Source of the DNA: an uncultured Myxococcales bacterium | Lineage (GTDB): Bacteria; Myxococcota_A; UBA9042 | Assembly: GCA_903883645.1 (NCBI GenBank) | Contig: CAISBR010000019.1 | Span: forward strand, 1 to 50,747 | Length of the DNA stretch: 50,747 nt | Direction: 5' to 3' | Part shown: in pieces, positions 25,605 to 34,005 of the stretch | Numbering within the stretch: the first letter of the stretch is position 1 | Layout: each line of letters begins with the position of its first letter | The notes under the pieces: model-generated | Told to the model about the DNA's origin: nothing | What the model saw: only the letters and a program-made list of their open reading frames with translations | The model's database searches: none | Translations under genes and position numbers: made by a program

Positions 25605-27358
25605 GGTGCGACGCCCGGCGCGAGCTGTGGCCGAACGGTGCGTGGATCGCCAGAGCTGACTCCGGCTGGCTGGTAGGCGATCACGGCGGTGGCGCCAATT
25701 TGGCGGTGCGAGTCGTCTACCTCAACAAAACCAGATAGTTTTAAGGTCTTGTCGAGCGTGCGCAACACTGCCAGTTGGTCGGGGCTGGCCTCGGCATCGG
25801 CCCCCAGGGCGGCGCGATCACCCAGCAGCAGCACGGCCCCAGGTTTTTGCTGCAACAGCATCGTCAGGTGGGCCGCCGCGTCGCCCGCCTCAGCCTGGGC
25901 CCGTCGCAGCCGCGGCCAAGCCGCCAAGGGGTCGAGTTGCGACGCTACCGCCAGACCGCGCGGCCCTACGGCTAGAAATGCTGAGGAGCCATTGGCCATT
26001 TCGGCTGCGGAGTCGCGAGCAAATCGTGCCACTTTGCGGGCGGCGATGCGGTCGACACGCTCCGTCTGCGCCAGCAAGTGCCATGCGCCCACGGCAAAGA
26101 GGGCCAGCGCTACCGCGCCCAGCGTCCAATAGGCGCGGCGCTTCACTAGTAACTCTGATGATTCGCTGAGACTTTTTGCCGGAAGTGCCAATGCCGCCAG
26201 CCCCGCACCCAAGGGCAGCGCCACGCCAATCCGCGCCACCGCCAGGGCCTCGACCACGCCGTTGCCCGTGCCGCGCTGCGCCAGCCAACCCGCCACAGCC
26301 GCAGCGCCCAAGGCGGCGATGAGCGGTGGAGCCCAGTCGCGATCCCCCAGGGCCCGCGGCAGGTTGGGCAGCGCTACACCCAGCGTTTGCCAGCCGTCGC
26401 GAGCCGCAGCGCCGCCTTGCTCGTCGTCGTCGCGGGCCAGGGGCGAGCGCAGAACCTGGCGGACCACCGGCGGATCCGCCTGAACCAAGCCGCGCCACGT
26501 GCCCACCGCAGCCAACAGCACCACTGCCGCGCCCGCCACCAGCCAGATGAGCGGCGTCTCCACCCCATCGAGCAGTCGCGCTAGCGCCCCTTGCGGCCCC
26601 AGTGGGCTGGCACACTCCAGCAGTTGCCCCGCCGCCAATAGGGGCGAAGTGCTCGCCCATCCAGCATTTTCGCCCGCTTGTGCCGCGCCCCACCAGCTTG
26701 TCGCGGCGTCGCCTTGCGGCAGCACGTAGCCGACCGTCGCCAGCCTGCCGGCCAACCCCAGAACCGCGGCCAGCAGCCATGCCGCCGTCGCCTGCACTTT
26801 GATGCGCGGCTCAACCAGCGACCTCACCACCCCATACAGCCCCGCTGGCACGATCACCAGCGCCGGACTCGCCAGCAGGCCAAGCAAAAGAACCACCGCG
26901 CCAGAGGCAGCAATTCTAGGTAAGTGTCGCTCTTTTAGCCCACCATGCAGCAGCAGCAACGCCAGCAGCGCGCCCGCCGCCACCAGCCCACCCGCGCCAA
27001 AGCGGTGCCCCGCCTGCATGGTCCACGGCGCCAGCGCCAGCGCCAGACCCGCAATCAGCCCCGGCAGCGTGCCCCAACCGGCGACACGGGCATAACCTAC
27101 GGCAAGTAGTGGCAAACTCAGCTCTGCCGCCAGCGACGTCAGCCGCAGCAGCCCGGCCTGGCCCGCCGTCGCGGTATTCCAAATTCGCGCCAGCACCAGC
27201 CACGGCTCGCTCGACACGCCGTCGCCCGCGAGCCCCAGCGCCGCCGCCGCCTCGCTCGGCCCCAGGTCGGCGGTAAACATCGGCGCCGCGCGCAGGGCAA
27301 TCGTCACCAGCGCCAGCCGGATCAAAAGCGTCCGCAGATCCTTGGGTTCAATCGTCAT
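25601..27358 (-). CDS. Polytopic membrane protein, possible GT-C-type glycosyltransferase
   Basis: This 585-residue membrane protein has about eleven hydrophobic segments and a soluble C-terminal ~150 residues. The N-terminal part (ALRAAPMFTADLGPSEA between helices 1 and 2, then repeated LA-rich helices with ALAPWTMQAGHRFGAGGL) resembles the layout of GT-C-fold glycosyltransferases such as the ArnT/PMT families, with an acidic residue in the first outer loop. I cannot identify a specific family. It starts 15 bp after the Ig-like lipoprotein and overlaps dinG by four bases. An inferred role is transferring a sugar from a lipid carrier to the exported lipoproteins of the same operon. Confidence 0.65.
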   Translation of the reverse strand: MTIEPKDLRTLLIRLALVTIALRAAPMFTADLGPSEAAAALGLAGDGVSSEPWLVLARIWNTATAGQAGLLRLTSLAAELSLPLLAVGYARVAGWGTLPGLIAGLALALAPWTMQAGHRFGAGGLVAAGALLALLLLHGGLKERHLPRIAASGAVVLLLGLLASPALVIVPAGLYGVVRSLVEPRIKVQATAAWLLAAVLGLAGRLATVGYVLPQGDAATSWWGAAQAGENAGWASTSPLLAAGQLLECASPLGPQGALARLLDGVETPLIWLVAGAAVVLLAAVGTWRGLVQADPPVVRQVLRSPLARDDDEQGGAAARDGWQTLGVALPNLPRALGDRDWAPPLIAALGAAAVAGWLAQRGTGNGVVEALAVARIGVALPLGAGLAALALPAKSLSESSELLVKRRAYWTLGAVALALFAVGAWHLLAQTERVDRIAARKVARFARDSAAEMANGSSAFLAVGPRGLAVASQLDPLAAWPRLRRAQAEAGDAAAHLTMLLQQKPGAVLLLGDRAALGADAEASPDQLAVLRTLDKTLKLSGFVEVDDSHRQIGATAVIAYQPAGVSSGDPRTVRPQLAPGVAP

Positions 27359-27373
27359 GTTGGGCTCGGGGCG

Positions 27374-29443
27374 CTACTGCTGGCGCTTGGCGTAGAAGGT
27401 GCCCTTCAGGGTCTGCGGACTGCCGCCCACGGTGATGGTCATATCCCACACGCACTGGTCGGCCAGCATCGGTCCGCCCCACAGGTCGATCAGCTGATCC
27501 TGATTGGTTTCAAAGATATTGCAGGCATTGGCCGACAGTAGCAGCCCCGAGCCCTTGGTCGGGTCGCCGCTCGTGCCGTCCAGGCCGTTCAAGGTGGCTT
27601 CTAAGTAGCCAGTCCCCAAGTTGATTAGCGCCTCGCAGGTCGAGCTCAAGAAGCCCGCCGAGATCACGCTCTGCTGCGTGGCCAGCTTGGCGGCAAAGTC
27701 ATCGCAGCAGCTGTCTTGCACCAGGCACTGCTTGCCCGTGGGCGCTAGCAACGATTTCAGCAGCTTGGCATAGCTATCGACCACCGGCCCCGAGCCGCCC
27801 GCCGTACCCGTCATCGCCGGAAGTAGCTGTTTCTGAACAATGTAATTGAGCAGTGCGCCCCACTTCACCTTGAGCGCGTGCTGACCAATCTTGACCTGCG
27901 ACTTCAGCGCATCGCGCCACAGATCAAACTGGCCCACGATCGCGTCGGACTGGAAGGCTTCGACATTAAAGGTCTTCTTGCCGCAATTCGGATCCTTGGG
28001 ATCGCAGGTCTGGCCCAGCGTCCACTTGTACGTCACCGTCGACCACACTTCTTTGGTCTGCGCCGCGGGCAAGAAGCCGGTGCTATCGGGCTCGGCCTTG
28101 ATCTCGATCGTGCCACCAATCTCTAAATTCGTAAGAATTTCGTTCAGGTCCGCGCCCGTGCTCAAGCCCGTCTTGATATTTTGCGGCAGGTACGACATCA
28201 GCAGCGCATCCAAGAACTTCACGATAATGTTGCCCACCGCCGTCAGGTCCTTGATCTGTGGGTTCGCCGGATCCATGAACACGTACTTGCACATGGATTC
28301 TAGGGTGTTACCGCCCAGCTTGCAGGTCAGGCCCAAGATGCCCGCCACCGGGTCCGTCACAATGTTCAGCACCGTCTTCAGCACCAGCTCCACCGGATCG
28401 GGCAGCACGCTCAGCAGATCAAAGTGGCTGATCAGGTCGTAGGTACCCTTTAGGCGCGGCGGCAAGTCGTAGAAATTGACAGTTACATCATCGCCTTCGA
28501 CCACACCTTGCGCGTTGACATGCATCGTGACGCCGGTATCGACGCAGCCGCCCGCCACCGGCTTGGTGCCGCCCTTGGCCGGAAACGCCACGCCGATCGC
28601 CGTAAAGGTAACAACCCCGTCTGTACCGGCCTCTTTTTGCACCCAGCCGGCTAGGCTCGGAAAGCTGAGGCCCCACGGCGTATCCCACTTCAGGTTCGGG
28701 CTCGTCCAGGCCGCCACGGGCAGCGTGTCGCCCAGGTCCAGACTTTTGCAGGCCGGCACGCCGGCAATCTGTTTGGTCAAGCGCACTTGCACGTTGCCCA
28801 TCTCGGCCGGCATCGACACACCCTTGTAGTGCGCGGTGATGGTCAGCGGCCCCTTGGCCTTGCTTTGCACCGTAAAATCAAAGGTCAGCGGCGCGACGGT
28901 CGCATCGTCGGGGGCCTTAGCCACCACCGCAAATTTGCCAACCGTACCATTGGCTTTGATCTCGGCCTCGGCCTCGCCCAGCTCGTCGGTCATCACGCCC
29001 GGCGTCAGCACCAGGCCCAGCGAGCTTTGCGGATCGACCATCTCAAACGTGATCGGCGTGCCCACCGGCGCCGGCTGCCCGCCCACCAAGTAGCGTACCT
29101 TGACCTTGCGCGTGGCATTTTGGTTGACCAGCAGCGCGCAAAGTGTGTCGCACGTTCCGCCAAAATCGTCTTTGCCTACAGCGTATTGGAGGGTGTTGGC
29201 CGCGACCCCATCGCTGACCGCGCCGTCGCTGGGGGCCACTTCGCCGCCGCCAGTGTCGGGCGAGGACTTGCTGTCGTAGGTGCTGTCGCCAAACAGAACC
29301 CCGTCGGCGCCGCCACCAGCATCTGCTTGATAAACGCTACCTTGCACGGTAGTGGTGCTGCACGCCGCCGTGATGATCAGCGCCAAGTTGGCCAGCAGCG
29401 CTGCGGCCCAACTGCGCCCGCTCGAAGTGAATTTGGTTTTCAT
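27374..29443 (-). CDS. Ig-like domain lipoprotein of unknown function
   Basis: This 689-residue predicted lipoprotein has lipobox ITAAC near residue 28, then a Gly/Asp/Ser-rich spacer. Residues about 95-200 look like an invasin/big-type Ig domain (VRYLVGGQPAPVGTPITFEM, LGEAEAEIKANGTVGKFAVVA). The remaining ~480 residues, with scattered Cys pairs (QDSCCDDF, SSTCEALI), match nothing I recognise and include alpha-helical stretches such as DPVELVLKTVLNIV. ATG 29443 has GGAGG seven bases upstream and overlaps the stop of the preceding propeller gene (ATGA). Likely exposed on the cell surface with the other products of the operon. Confidence 0.8.
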   Translation of the reverse strand: MKTKFTSSGRSWAAALLANLALIITAACSTTTVQGSVYQADAGGGADGVLFGDSTYDSKSSPDTGGGEVAPSDGAVSDGVAANTLQYAVGKDDFGGTCDTLCALLVNQNATRKVKVRYLVGGQPAPVGTPITFEMVDPQSSLGLVLTPGVMTDELGEAEAEIKANGTVGKFAVVAKAPDDATVAPLTFDFTVQSKAKGPLTITAHYKGVSMPAEMGNVQVRLTKQIAGVPACKSLDLGDTLPVAAWTSPNLKWDTPWGLSFPSLAGWVQKEAGTDGVVTFTAIGVAFPAKGGTKPVAGGCVDTGVTMHVNAQGVVEGDDVTVNFYDLPPRLKGTYDLISHFDLLSVLPDPVELVLKTVLNIVTDPVAGILGLTCKLGGNTLESMCKYVFMDPANPQIKDLTAVGNIIVKFLDALLMSYLPQNIKTGLSTGADLNEILTNLEIGGTIEIKAEPDSTGFLPAAQTKEVWSTVTYKWTLGQTCDPKDPNCGKKTFNVEAFQSDAIVGQFDLWRDALKSQVKIGQHALKVKWGALLNYIVQKQLLPAMTGTAGGSGPVVDSYAKLLKSLLAPTGKQCLVQDSCCDDFAAKLATQQSVISAGFLSSTCEALINLGTGYLEATLNGLDGTSGDPTKGSGLLLSANACNIFETNQDQLIDLWGGPMLADQCVWDMTITVGGSPQTLKGTFYAKRQQ

Positions 29444-32085
29444 GGTTCGCCTCCGTCACTGGCCTTGGCTGGCGGGGTATAGCGCAATACCACGCCAATG
29501 TCGCCGACCAGCAGCGCGTCTTTCGCAAAAGCCGCGATGCCGAAAAGAGTCGCAATGGTGCCTGTCTGTAGCGGTTTCCACTCGTTTGCCGTGCTGTCAA
29601 AGTGCAGTACCCCGCCACCGGTGCCGGCCAGCAAGATGTCGCTCGGACTCCAGCCCCAGATCGCGCGCACCGGATGGGCCCAGTCCGATAGGACCTGTGA
29701 GTAGGTCCATTTGACGCCGTCCCAGTGCACAAGTACGCCCTTGCCGTTGCTGTCGGGTTCGCCGCTCGCCCACACGTCGGTCGCGCTGGCACCCCACACG
29801 GCGAGCAGCGTCGACTTGACTTTATAGGCCTTTTGGTCGGGATCGGGCTGAAACGGCTCGATCGGCGTCTGCTTCCAGCCTAGGCCGCCAAAGTGGTGAA
29901 TGGCGCCGCCTTCGCCCACTGCCCACACATCGCTGCCCGATAGGCCCCATACGGCGCGCAGCGTGGCGGTGATGGGCTCTGCAAGTAGCTCCCACTCCTC
30001 GCCATTCCAGTGTGCGACCGCGCCGCCTGCCCCCACGGCATAGACGTCCGTGGTTGAGCTGCCCCATACGCCGCGCCAGTTGCCGCCTTCGGGGCCGGCC
30101 ATGGCGGTCCATTCGCTGCCGTCAAAGTGAATAATTGTAGCCCCTTGGCCCGCAGCAAACACATCGGTTGCCGTCGCGCCCCACACGGCCTGCAAGTTGA
30201 CAAAAACATTGGTTTGGCTGCTAACCCAGCTTCCCGCTTCGAGTTTCCAGGCAGCGCCGCCTTCGCCCACCGCCCAGCCGTTGCCGTTGCCGTCGACCCA
30301 TGCGGCCAGGGCCGAGCCGCCCCCGCTGAGCTGGCTGACCTGCCACGCGTCGCCGCTGCGGATGGCCAATGCGCCCGAGCTGCCCAGCGCGAAGCCCGTG
30401 TCTTTGCCGGTGGCGACGACCGCGTGGAGCGGCATGCCCGTCGTGGTGGCTTTGCTCCACGTTCCTAGGGGGTTGCGCTGCCAGACGATGCCAGTCGCCG
30501 AGACAGCCACCCACGAGCCGTCGCCAAAATGCGCCACACCGCGCAGGTCTTGGCCGGCAAGCTCTGCGGCGGCGTCTTTTTGCCACACACCGTTGGCGAA
30601 GTGCAGCACTAGGCCGCTCGCCCCGACCGCCATGGCCTCTGCGATCGCTGTGCCTTCTGCATTTTCGACCACCGCCGTGGCCGCGATATCGAGTCCGGTG
30701 CCGCTCGTCTGGCCTTGGGCTCCCGCTGCCGAGACCTGCGCTAGGTAGCCGCCCGTGCCGCCCAGCAAGGCGAAGTGCGCGGCCCCGCCCAAGGCGTTGT
30801 AGTCGGTCGACGCGCCGCTCGAGCCGCTCGCCCAGTGGCTGCCGTCCCAGTGCGCGGTAAAGCCGCCTTCGCCTACGGCCCAGGCGTCGTCGTCGCTTGC
30901 GGCAAAAACGCTGAAAAGGGTGTTCTGGGTCAAGTTGCCGCTGCCGCTGCTGGGTGGCGCGCATTCCGAAGTGATGGCCAAGTCGTCGATGTAGACGCCC
31001 TCGCCGCTGTTGTTGTTCTTGTCGAGCGAGTTAAAGCTGATCTCGACGTGCACGTTTTGGCCGGCGAATTTACTCAAGTCGATGGTCTGCCCCACGAATT
31101 GGCCGCTGGTCGAGCCGGAGGGCAGCTTCTTCTGCTTGTCCCACACCACCTCTTTGGCGCCGCTGGCCGGTGCGACCAGAACTTGCAGCTGATCGTAAAC
31201 GCCCGCGCCGACATCAAGAAACACTTGGAACGACAAGGTGATCTTCTGTGCCGCCGGCAGTTGTACCGCGGGCGAGGCCATGGTCGCGGCCACGGCCTTG
31301 CCGTTATCGAAGGTGGGGCAAAAGCCGGGTCCATCGGTGCAGGGGGCGTCGGTTCGGCCAAAATATGCGGCATTGGGCGGGCTGGTGTAGCGCACGCTGC
31401 CGTCGCTACCTTTTAGGCTGGCCGCGGTCCATACGATGCCGCCGCTTGTGTTATCCGTGACTTGCCATTGGCTTAGGCCCTTGTCGAACGCATCGGCAAA
31501 GGCCGCGCCGCCGCAGCAGCCGGCTGCGCCCGAGGGCAAGTGGCTGCATAGACCCGACTCGCAACTGTCGGCGGTGCAAGGGTTGCTGTCGTCGCAGTCG
31601 CCGGCCTTGGTACAGCCGCCGGGCGGACCCCACACGCTGCCGAGCTGGCCGGCGCTGCCCTGGTTGTGCACGATCGTGCCGCCTAGGCCGACCGCGAAAA
31701 CTCGGCTGCCGCCCGCTGCGCCGCTGACGGAGTGCAAGGTTGGAAAGGCGCCTGTGCTGGCGACCTTCCAGCCCAAGCCGTTGTTTTGGATGATGGTGCC
31801 GGCGCTGCCGACGGCCACCGCGCGACTCGGCCCATCCGTCCAGACGCTGTGCAGGCTGACCGCAGGGTCGCCGGGCACCTTGATCTGCGTCCAGATGCCG
31901 GGCAGGGACGTAGGGGTGACGGTGTCGGGCTCGACAGGCGTATCCGTTTGTATATCCGATACTTGAGTGTCATTTGCTGCGACGGTGTCGTGGCTCGCCG
32001 GGCTGCTAGCCGTAGTTGAACCGCTGCCGCAGCCGAAGACGACCGCGCCAAAAACCGCAAGAAGTGCACGTTGTTGTAGGGTCAT
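29440..32085 (-). CDS. Lipoprotein with 14 propeller blades and an inserted MAM/jelly-roll domain
   Basis: This 881-residue predicted lipoprotein (lipobox VFGC near residue 18) has a Thr/Asp-rich spacer. By hand I count two blades before and twelve after an insertion, of the type LRAVWGLSGSDVWAVGEGGAIHH. The insertion (residues about 150-375) begins with a short Cys-rich unit (CDDSNPCTADSCESGLC) and continues as a jelly-roll resembling MAM or carbohydrate-binding domains (FADAFDKGLSQWQVTDN ... GVYIDDLAITSEC). ATG 32085 overlaps the stop of the preceding gene by four bases, with GAGG seven bases upstream. Probably a surface receptor or adhesin; the ligand is unknown. Confidence 0.85.
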   Translation of the reverse strand: MTLQQRALLAVFGAVVFGCGSGSTTASSPASHDTVAANDTQVSDIQTDTPVEPDTVTPTSLPGIWTQIKVPGDPAVSLHSVWTDGPSRAVAVGSAGTIIQNNGLGWKVASTGAFPTLHSVSGAAGGSRVFAVGLGGTIVHNQGSAGQLGSVWGPPGGCTKAGDCDDSNPCTADSCESGLCSHLPSGAAGCCGGAAFADAFDKGLSQWQVTDNTSGGIVWTAASLKGSDGSVRYTSPPNAAYFGRTDAPCTDGPGFCPTFDNGKAVAATMASPAVQLPAAQKITLSFQVFLDVGAGVYDQLQVLVAPASGAKEVVWDKQKKLPSGSTSGQFVGQTIDLSKFAGQNVHVEISFNSLDKNNNSGEGVYIDDLAITSECAPPSSGSGNLTQNTLFSVFAASDDDAWAVGEGGFTAHWDGSHWASGSSGASTDYNALGGAAHFALLGGTGGYLAQVSAAGAQGQTSGTGLDIAATAVVENAEGTAIAEAMAVGASGLVLHFANGVWQKDAAAELAGQDLRGVAHFGDGSWVAVSATGIVWQRNPLGTWSKATTTGMPLHAVVATGKDTGFALGSSGALAIRSGDAWQVSQLSGGGSALAAWVDGNGNGWAVGEGGAAWKLEAGSWVSSQTNVFVNLQAVWGATATDVFAAGQGATIIHFDGSEWTAMAGPEGGNWRGVWGSSTTDVYAVGAGGAVAHWNGEEWELLAEPITATLRAVWGLSGSDVWAVGEGGAIHHFGGLGWKQTPIEPFQPDPDQKAYKVKSTLLAVWGASATDVWASGEPDSNGKGVLVHWDGVKWTYSQVLSDWAHPVRAIWGWSPSDILLAGTGGGVLHFDSTANEWKPLQTGTIATLFGIAAFAKDALLVGDIGVVLRYTPPAKASDGGEP

Positions 32086-33983
32086 GGCAGCACCTCGGCC
32101 ACGCCGAACACAGCGCCCTTCATGCCGACCGCCAGCGTCCCCGCCTTGGTCGCCACCACGCCGCGCAGCACACCCGCGGTCTGCGAGGGCACCAAAGCAA
32201 AGGCGCCGCCTGGCTTTTGCACCACTAGCGCGGCCTGCCAGCCCACCGCAATCAGCGTGCCGTCGTCTTTGCGCGTCGCGCCGTACAGGGGCAGCTCCGG
32301 GGCCTCAAAGGCCTTGGTCCAGGTGCCCTTGCTGCGGACCCAGATGGCGCCAAAATCGCCGACCGCCATCGCCTCGCCATCGCCCCAAGCGATCACGCGG
32401 TGCAAGTCGCCGGTTTCGCTCACGGCCTCGGGGGTCCAGGTGCCGCTGGCATCGCGGTGCAGCACGGTGCCCACGTCGCCCACCGCCCAGGCTTGACCGC
32501 CGGCCACCGCTAGCGAGCGCAAAGGCAGCTGATTCACAGTCTTTTCAGGCACCCAGGTGCCATCCGCTTTGCGCCGCGCCGCGCTGCCATCGTCGGACAC
32601 CACCAGCACACCGTCGCTCAGCACAGCGACACCGGTCACGGCCCCCAGTACGCCGGCGCTTTCCACTTTCCAACCGCCGGCTTGACTCCAGTGTGCCGCT
32701 AGACCCGCGTCGCCGCCGACCCACAGATCGCTGCCGCTGGCCGTGCAATCCCACAGATCGGCGGCTGTGACGGGCGCGGCCAAGTCGTAGAACGGCGCGT
32801 TGCGATCGTCGGCCCGCAGCACGGCGCCGCCGCTGCCGCAGGTGTAGACCGAGCCGTCGGCCATGGCCGTAACCTGGCGCAAGTCGGCGGTGGTCTCGGC
32901 GCGAAAATCCTGCCAAGTCTGGGTAATAGGGTCAAATTGTACGCCGCTGCCGCCATCGCCCACCGCAAAGCCGGCCGCGGGCTGTCCGTCGCCAGCGTGG
33001 CCCCACATGGCTCGCAAGGTCGCGTCTTTCATGTAGGTTCCGGCGATATCGTCGAGCTGCCACTTCTTGCCCATCAGGTGCAGCAGTACGCCATTTTGGC
33101 CAATCGACCAGGCCTCGGTGTCTGATACGGCCCATAATCCATTAGTATCGCGGGCTTGTGTGTCGTTGGCCAGCGTCGCTTCCCAGGTGCCAGCGGTGGT
33201 GGCGGCCAAGTAGCCGGTGTCGCCGCACGCGTACCAGCGCCCGCCCGGGCTTACGGCCACAGCGCGCAAGGTCACGTTCGCTTTGGGTAATGCCTGGCTG
33301 GTCCAACTGCCGCCCGACAACTTGATGCCCACGCCCTGATCGCCCACCGCCCAGGCTGTGCCCGAACTGCCCACGGCGATGCTGCGCAAGTTGAACGAAC
33401 TTTTGGTGTTTTCGGGCTTCCAGCCGCCTTCTTGCCAGCGGTAGACGGTGCCTGCATCGCCGGCTACCAGTACGGTTGCGCTGCCCGCCGCCGCGCCTAC
33501 TGCCCGCAAGCTCAGGTCGCCCACTGCCGGTGACTGATCGCTCAGGGTCGCGCCGTTCCAGTGCAAAGCCTTGCCGCCGCTGCCCACGAACCACACGTCG
33601 CTCGGACCCGTGCCTCCTGCGCCATACAAGTCCGCATTTGTGCCGGGGTTGCGCGGTAGTAAGACCTTGCCGTTCCAGTGAAGCAAGCGGCCCGTGTTGC
33701 CCACGATCCACATGTCGGACGGGCTTGAACCCCAGACGCCGTTTAGGTTTTCTTCAAAGCGCAGCGGTCGCGGCGTGAGCACCGCCTTGGTCGTGCTGCC
33801 GTCGCCGCTGTCGACCTTGCTGTCGCTGCCGGCGTCGCCCTGGCTGACTTCGCTGCTGCTGTCGCCAAGTTTGCTGTCGGCGAGCGAGGTTGCGTCGCTT
33901 TTGCTGCTCGATTCGCTGCTGCACGCGCTGGCCAAGCACCAGCCGGCGGCGATGAGTGCGATGCGGTAAGGGGTTCCACGCAT
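32082..33983 (-). CDS. Lipoprotein with 14 propeller blades
   Basis: This 633-residue predicted lipoprotein has a signal with lipobox LASAC near residue 21 and a Ser/Lys/Asp-rich spacer to about residue 65. The rest consists of about 14 blades of 38-45 residues in a BNR/YCF48-like pattern, starting LNGVWGSSPSDMWIVGNTG-x-LLHWNG and ending LRGVVATKAGTLAVGMKG. Fourteen units would make two seven-bladed propellers. No catalytic residues or extra domains are visible. AAGGA lies six bases before ATG 33983. The gene follows the TIG gene by 22 bp and overlaps the next propeller gene by four bases. Confidence 0.85.
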   Translation of the reverse strand: MRGTPYRIALIAAGWCLASACSSESSSKSDATSLADSKLGDSSSEVSQGDAGSDSKVDSGDGSTTKAVLTPRPLRFEENLNGVWGSSPSDMWIVGNTGRLLHWNGKVLLPRNPGTNADLYGAGGTGPSDVWFVGSGGKALHWNGATLSDQSPAVGDLSLRAVGAAAGSATVLVAGDAGTVYRWQEGGWKPENTKSSFNLRSIAVGSSGTAWAVGDQGVGIKLSGGSWTSQALPKANVTLRAVAVSPGGRWYACGDTGYLAATTAGTWEATLANDTQARDTNGLWAVSDTEAWSIGQNGVLLHLMGKKWQLDDIAGTYMKDATLRAMWGHAGDGQPAAGFAVGDGGSGVQFDPITQTWQDFRAETTADLRQVTAMADGSVYTCGSGGAVLRADDRNAPFYDLAAPVTAADLWDCTASGSDLWVGGDAGLAAHWSQAGGWKVESAGVLGAVTGVAVLSDGVLVVSDDGSAARRKADGTWVPEKTVNQLPLRSLAVAGGQAWAVGDVGTVLHRDASGTWTPEAVSETGDLHRVIAWGDGEAMAVGDFGAIWVRSKGTWTKAFEAPELPLYGATRKDDGTLIAVGWQAALVVQKPGGAFALVPSQTAGVLRGVVATKAGTLAVGMKGAVFGVAEVLP

Positions 33984-34005
33984 TCGAATTCCTTGTCTGG
34001 GCGGG

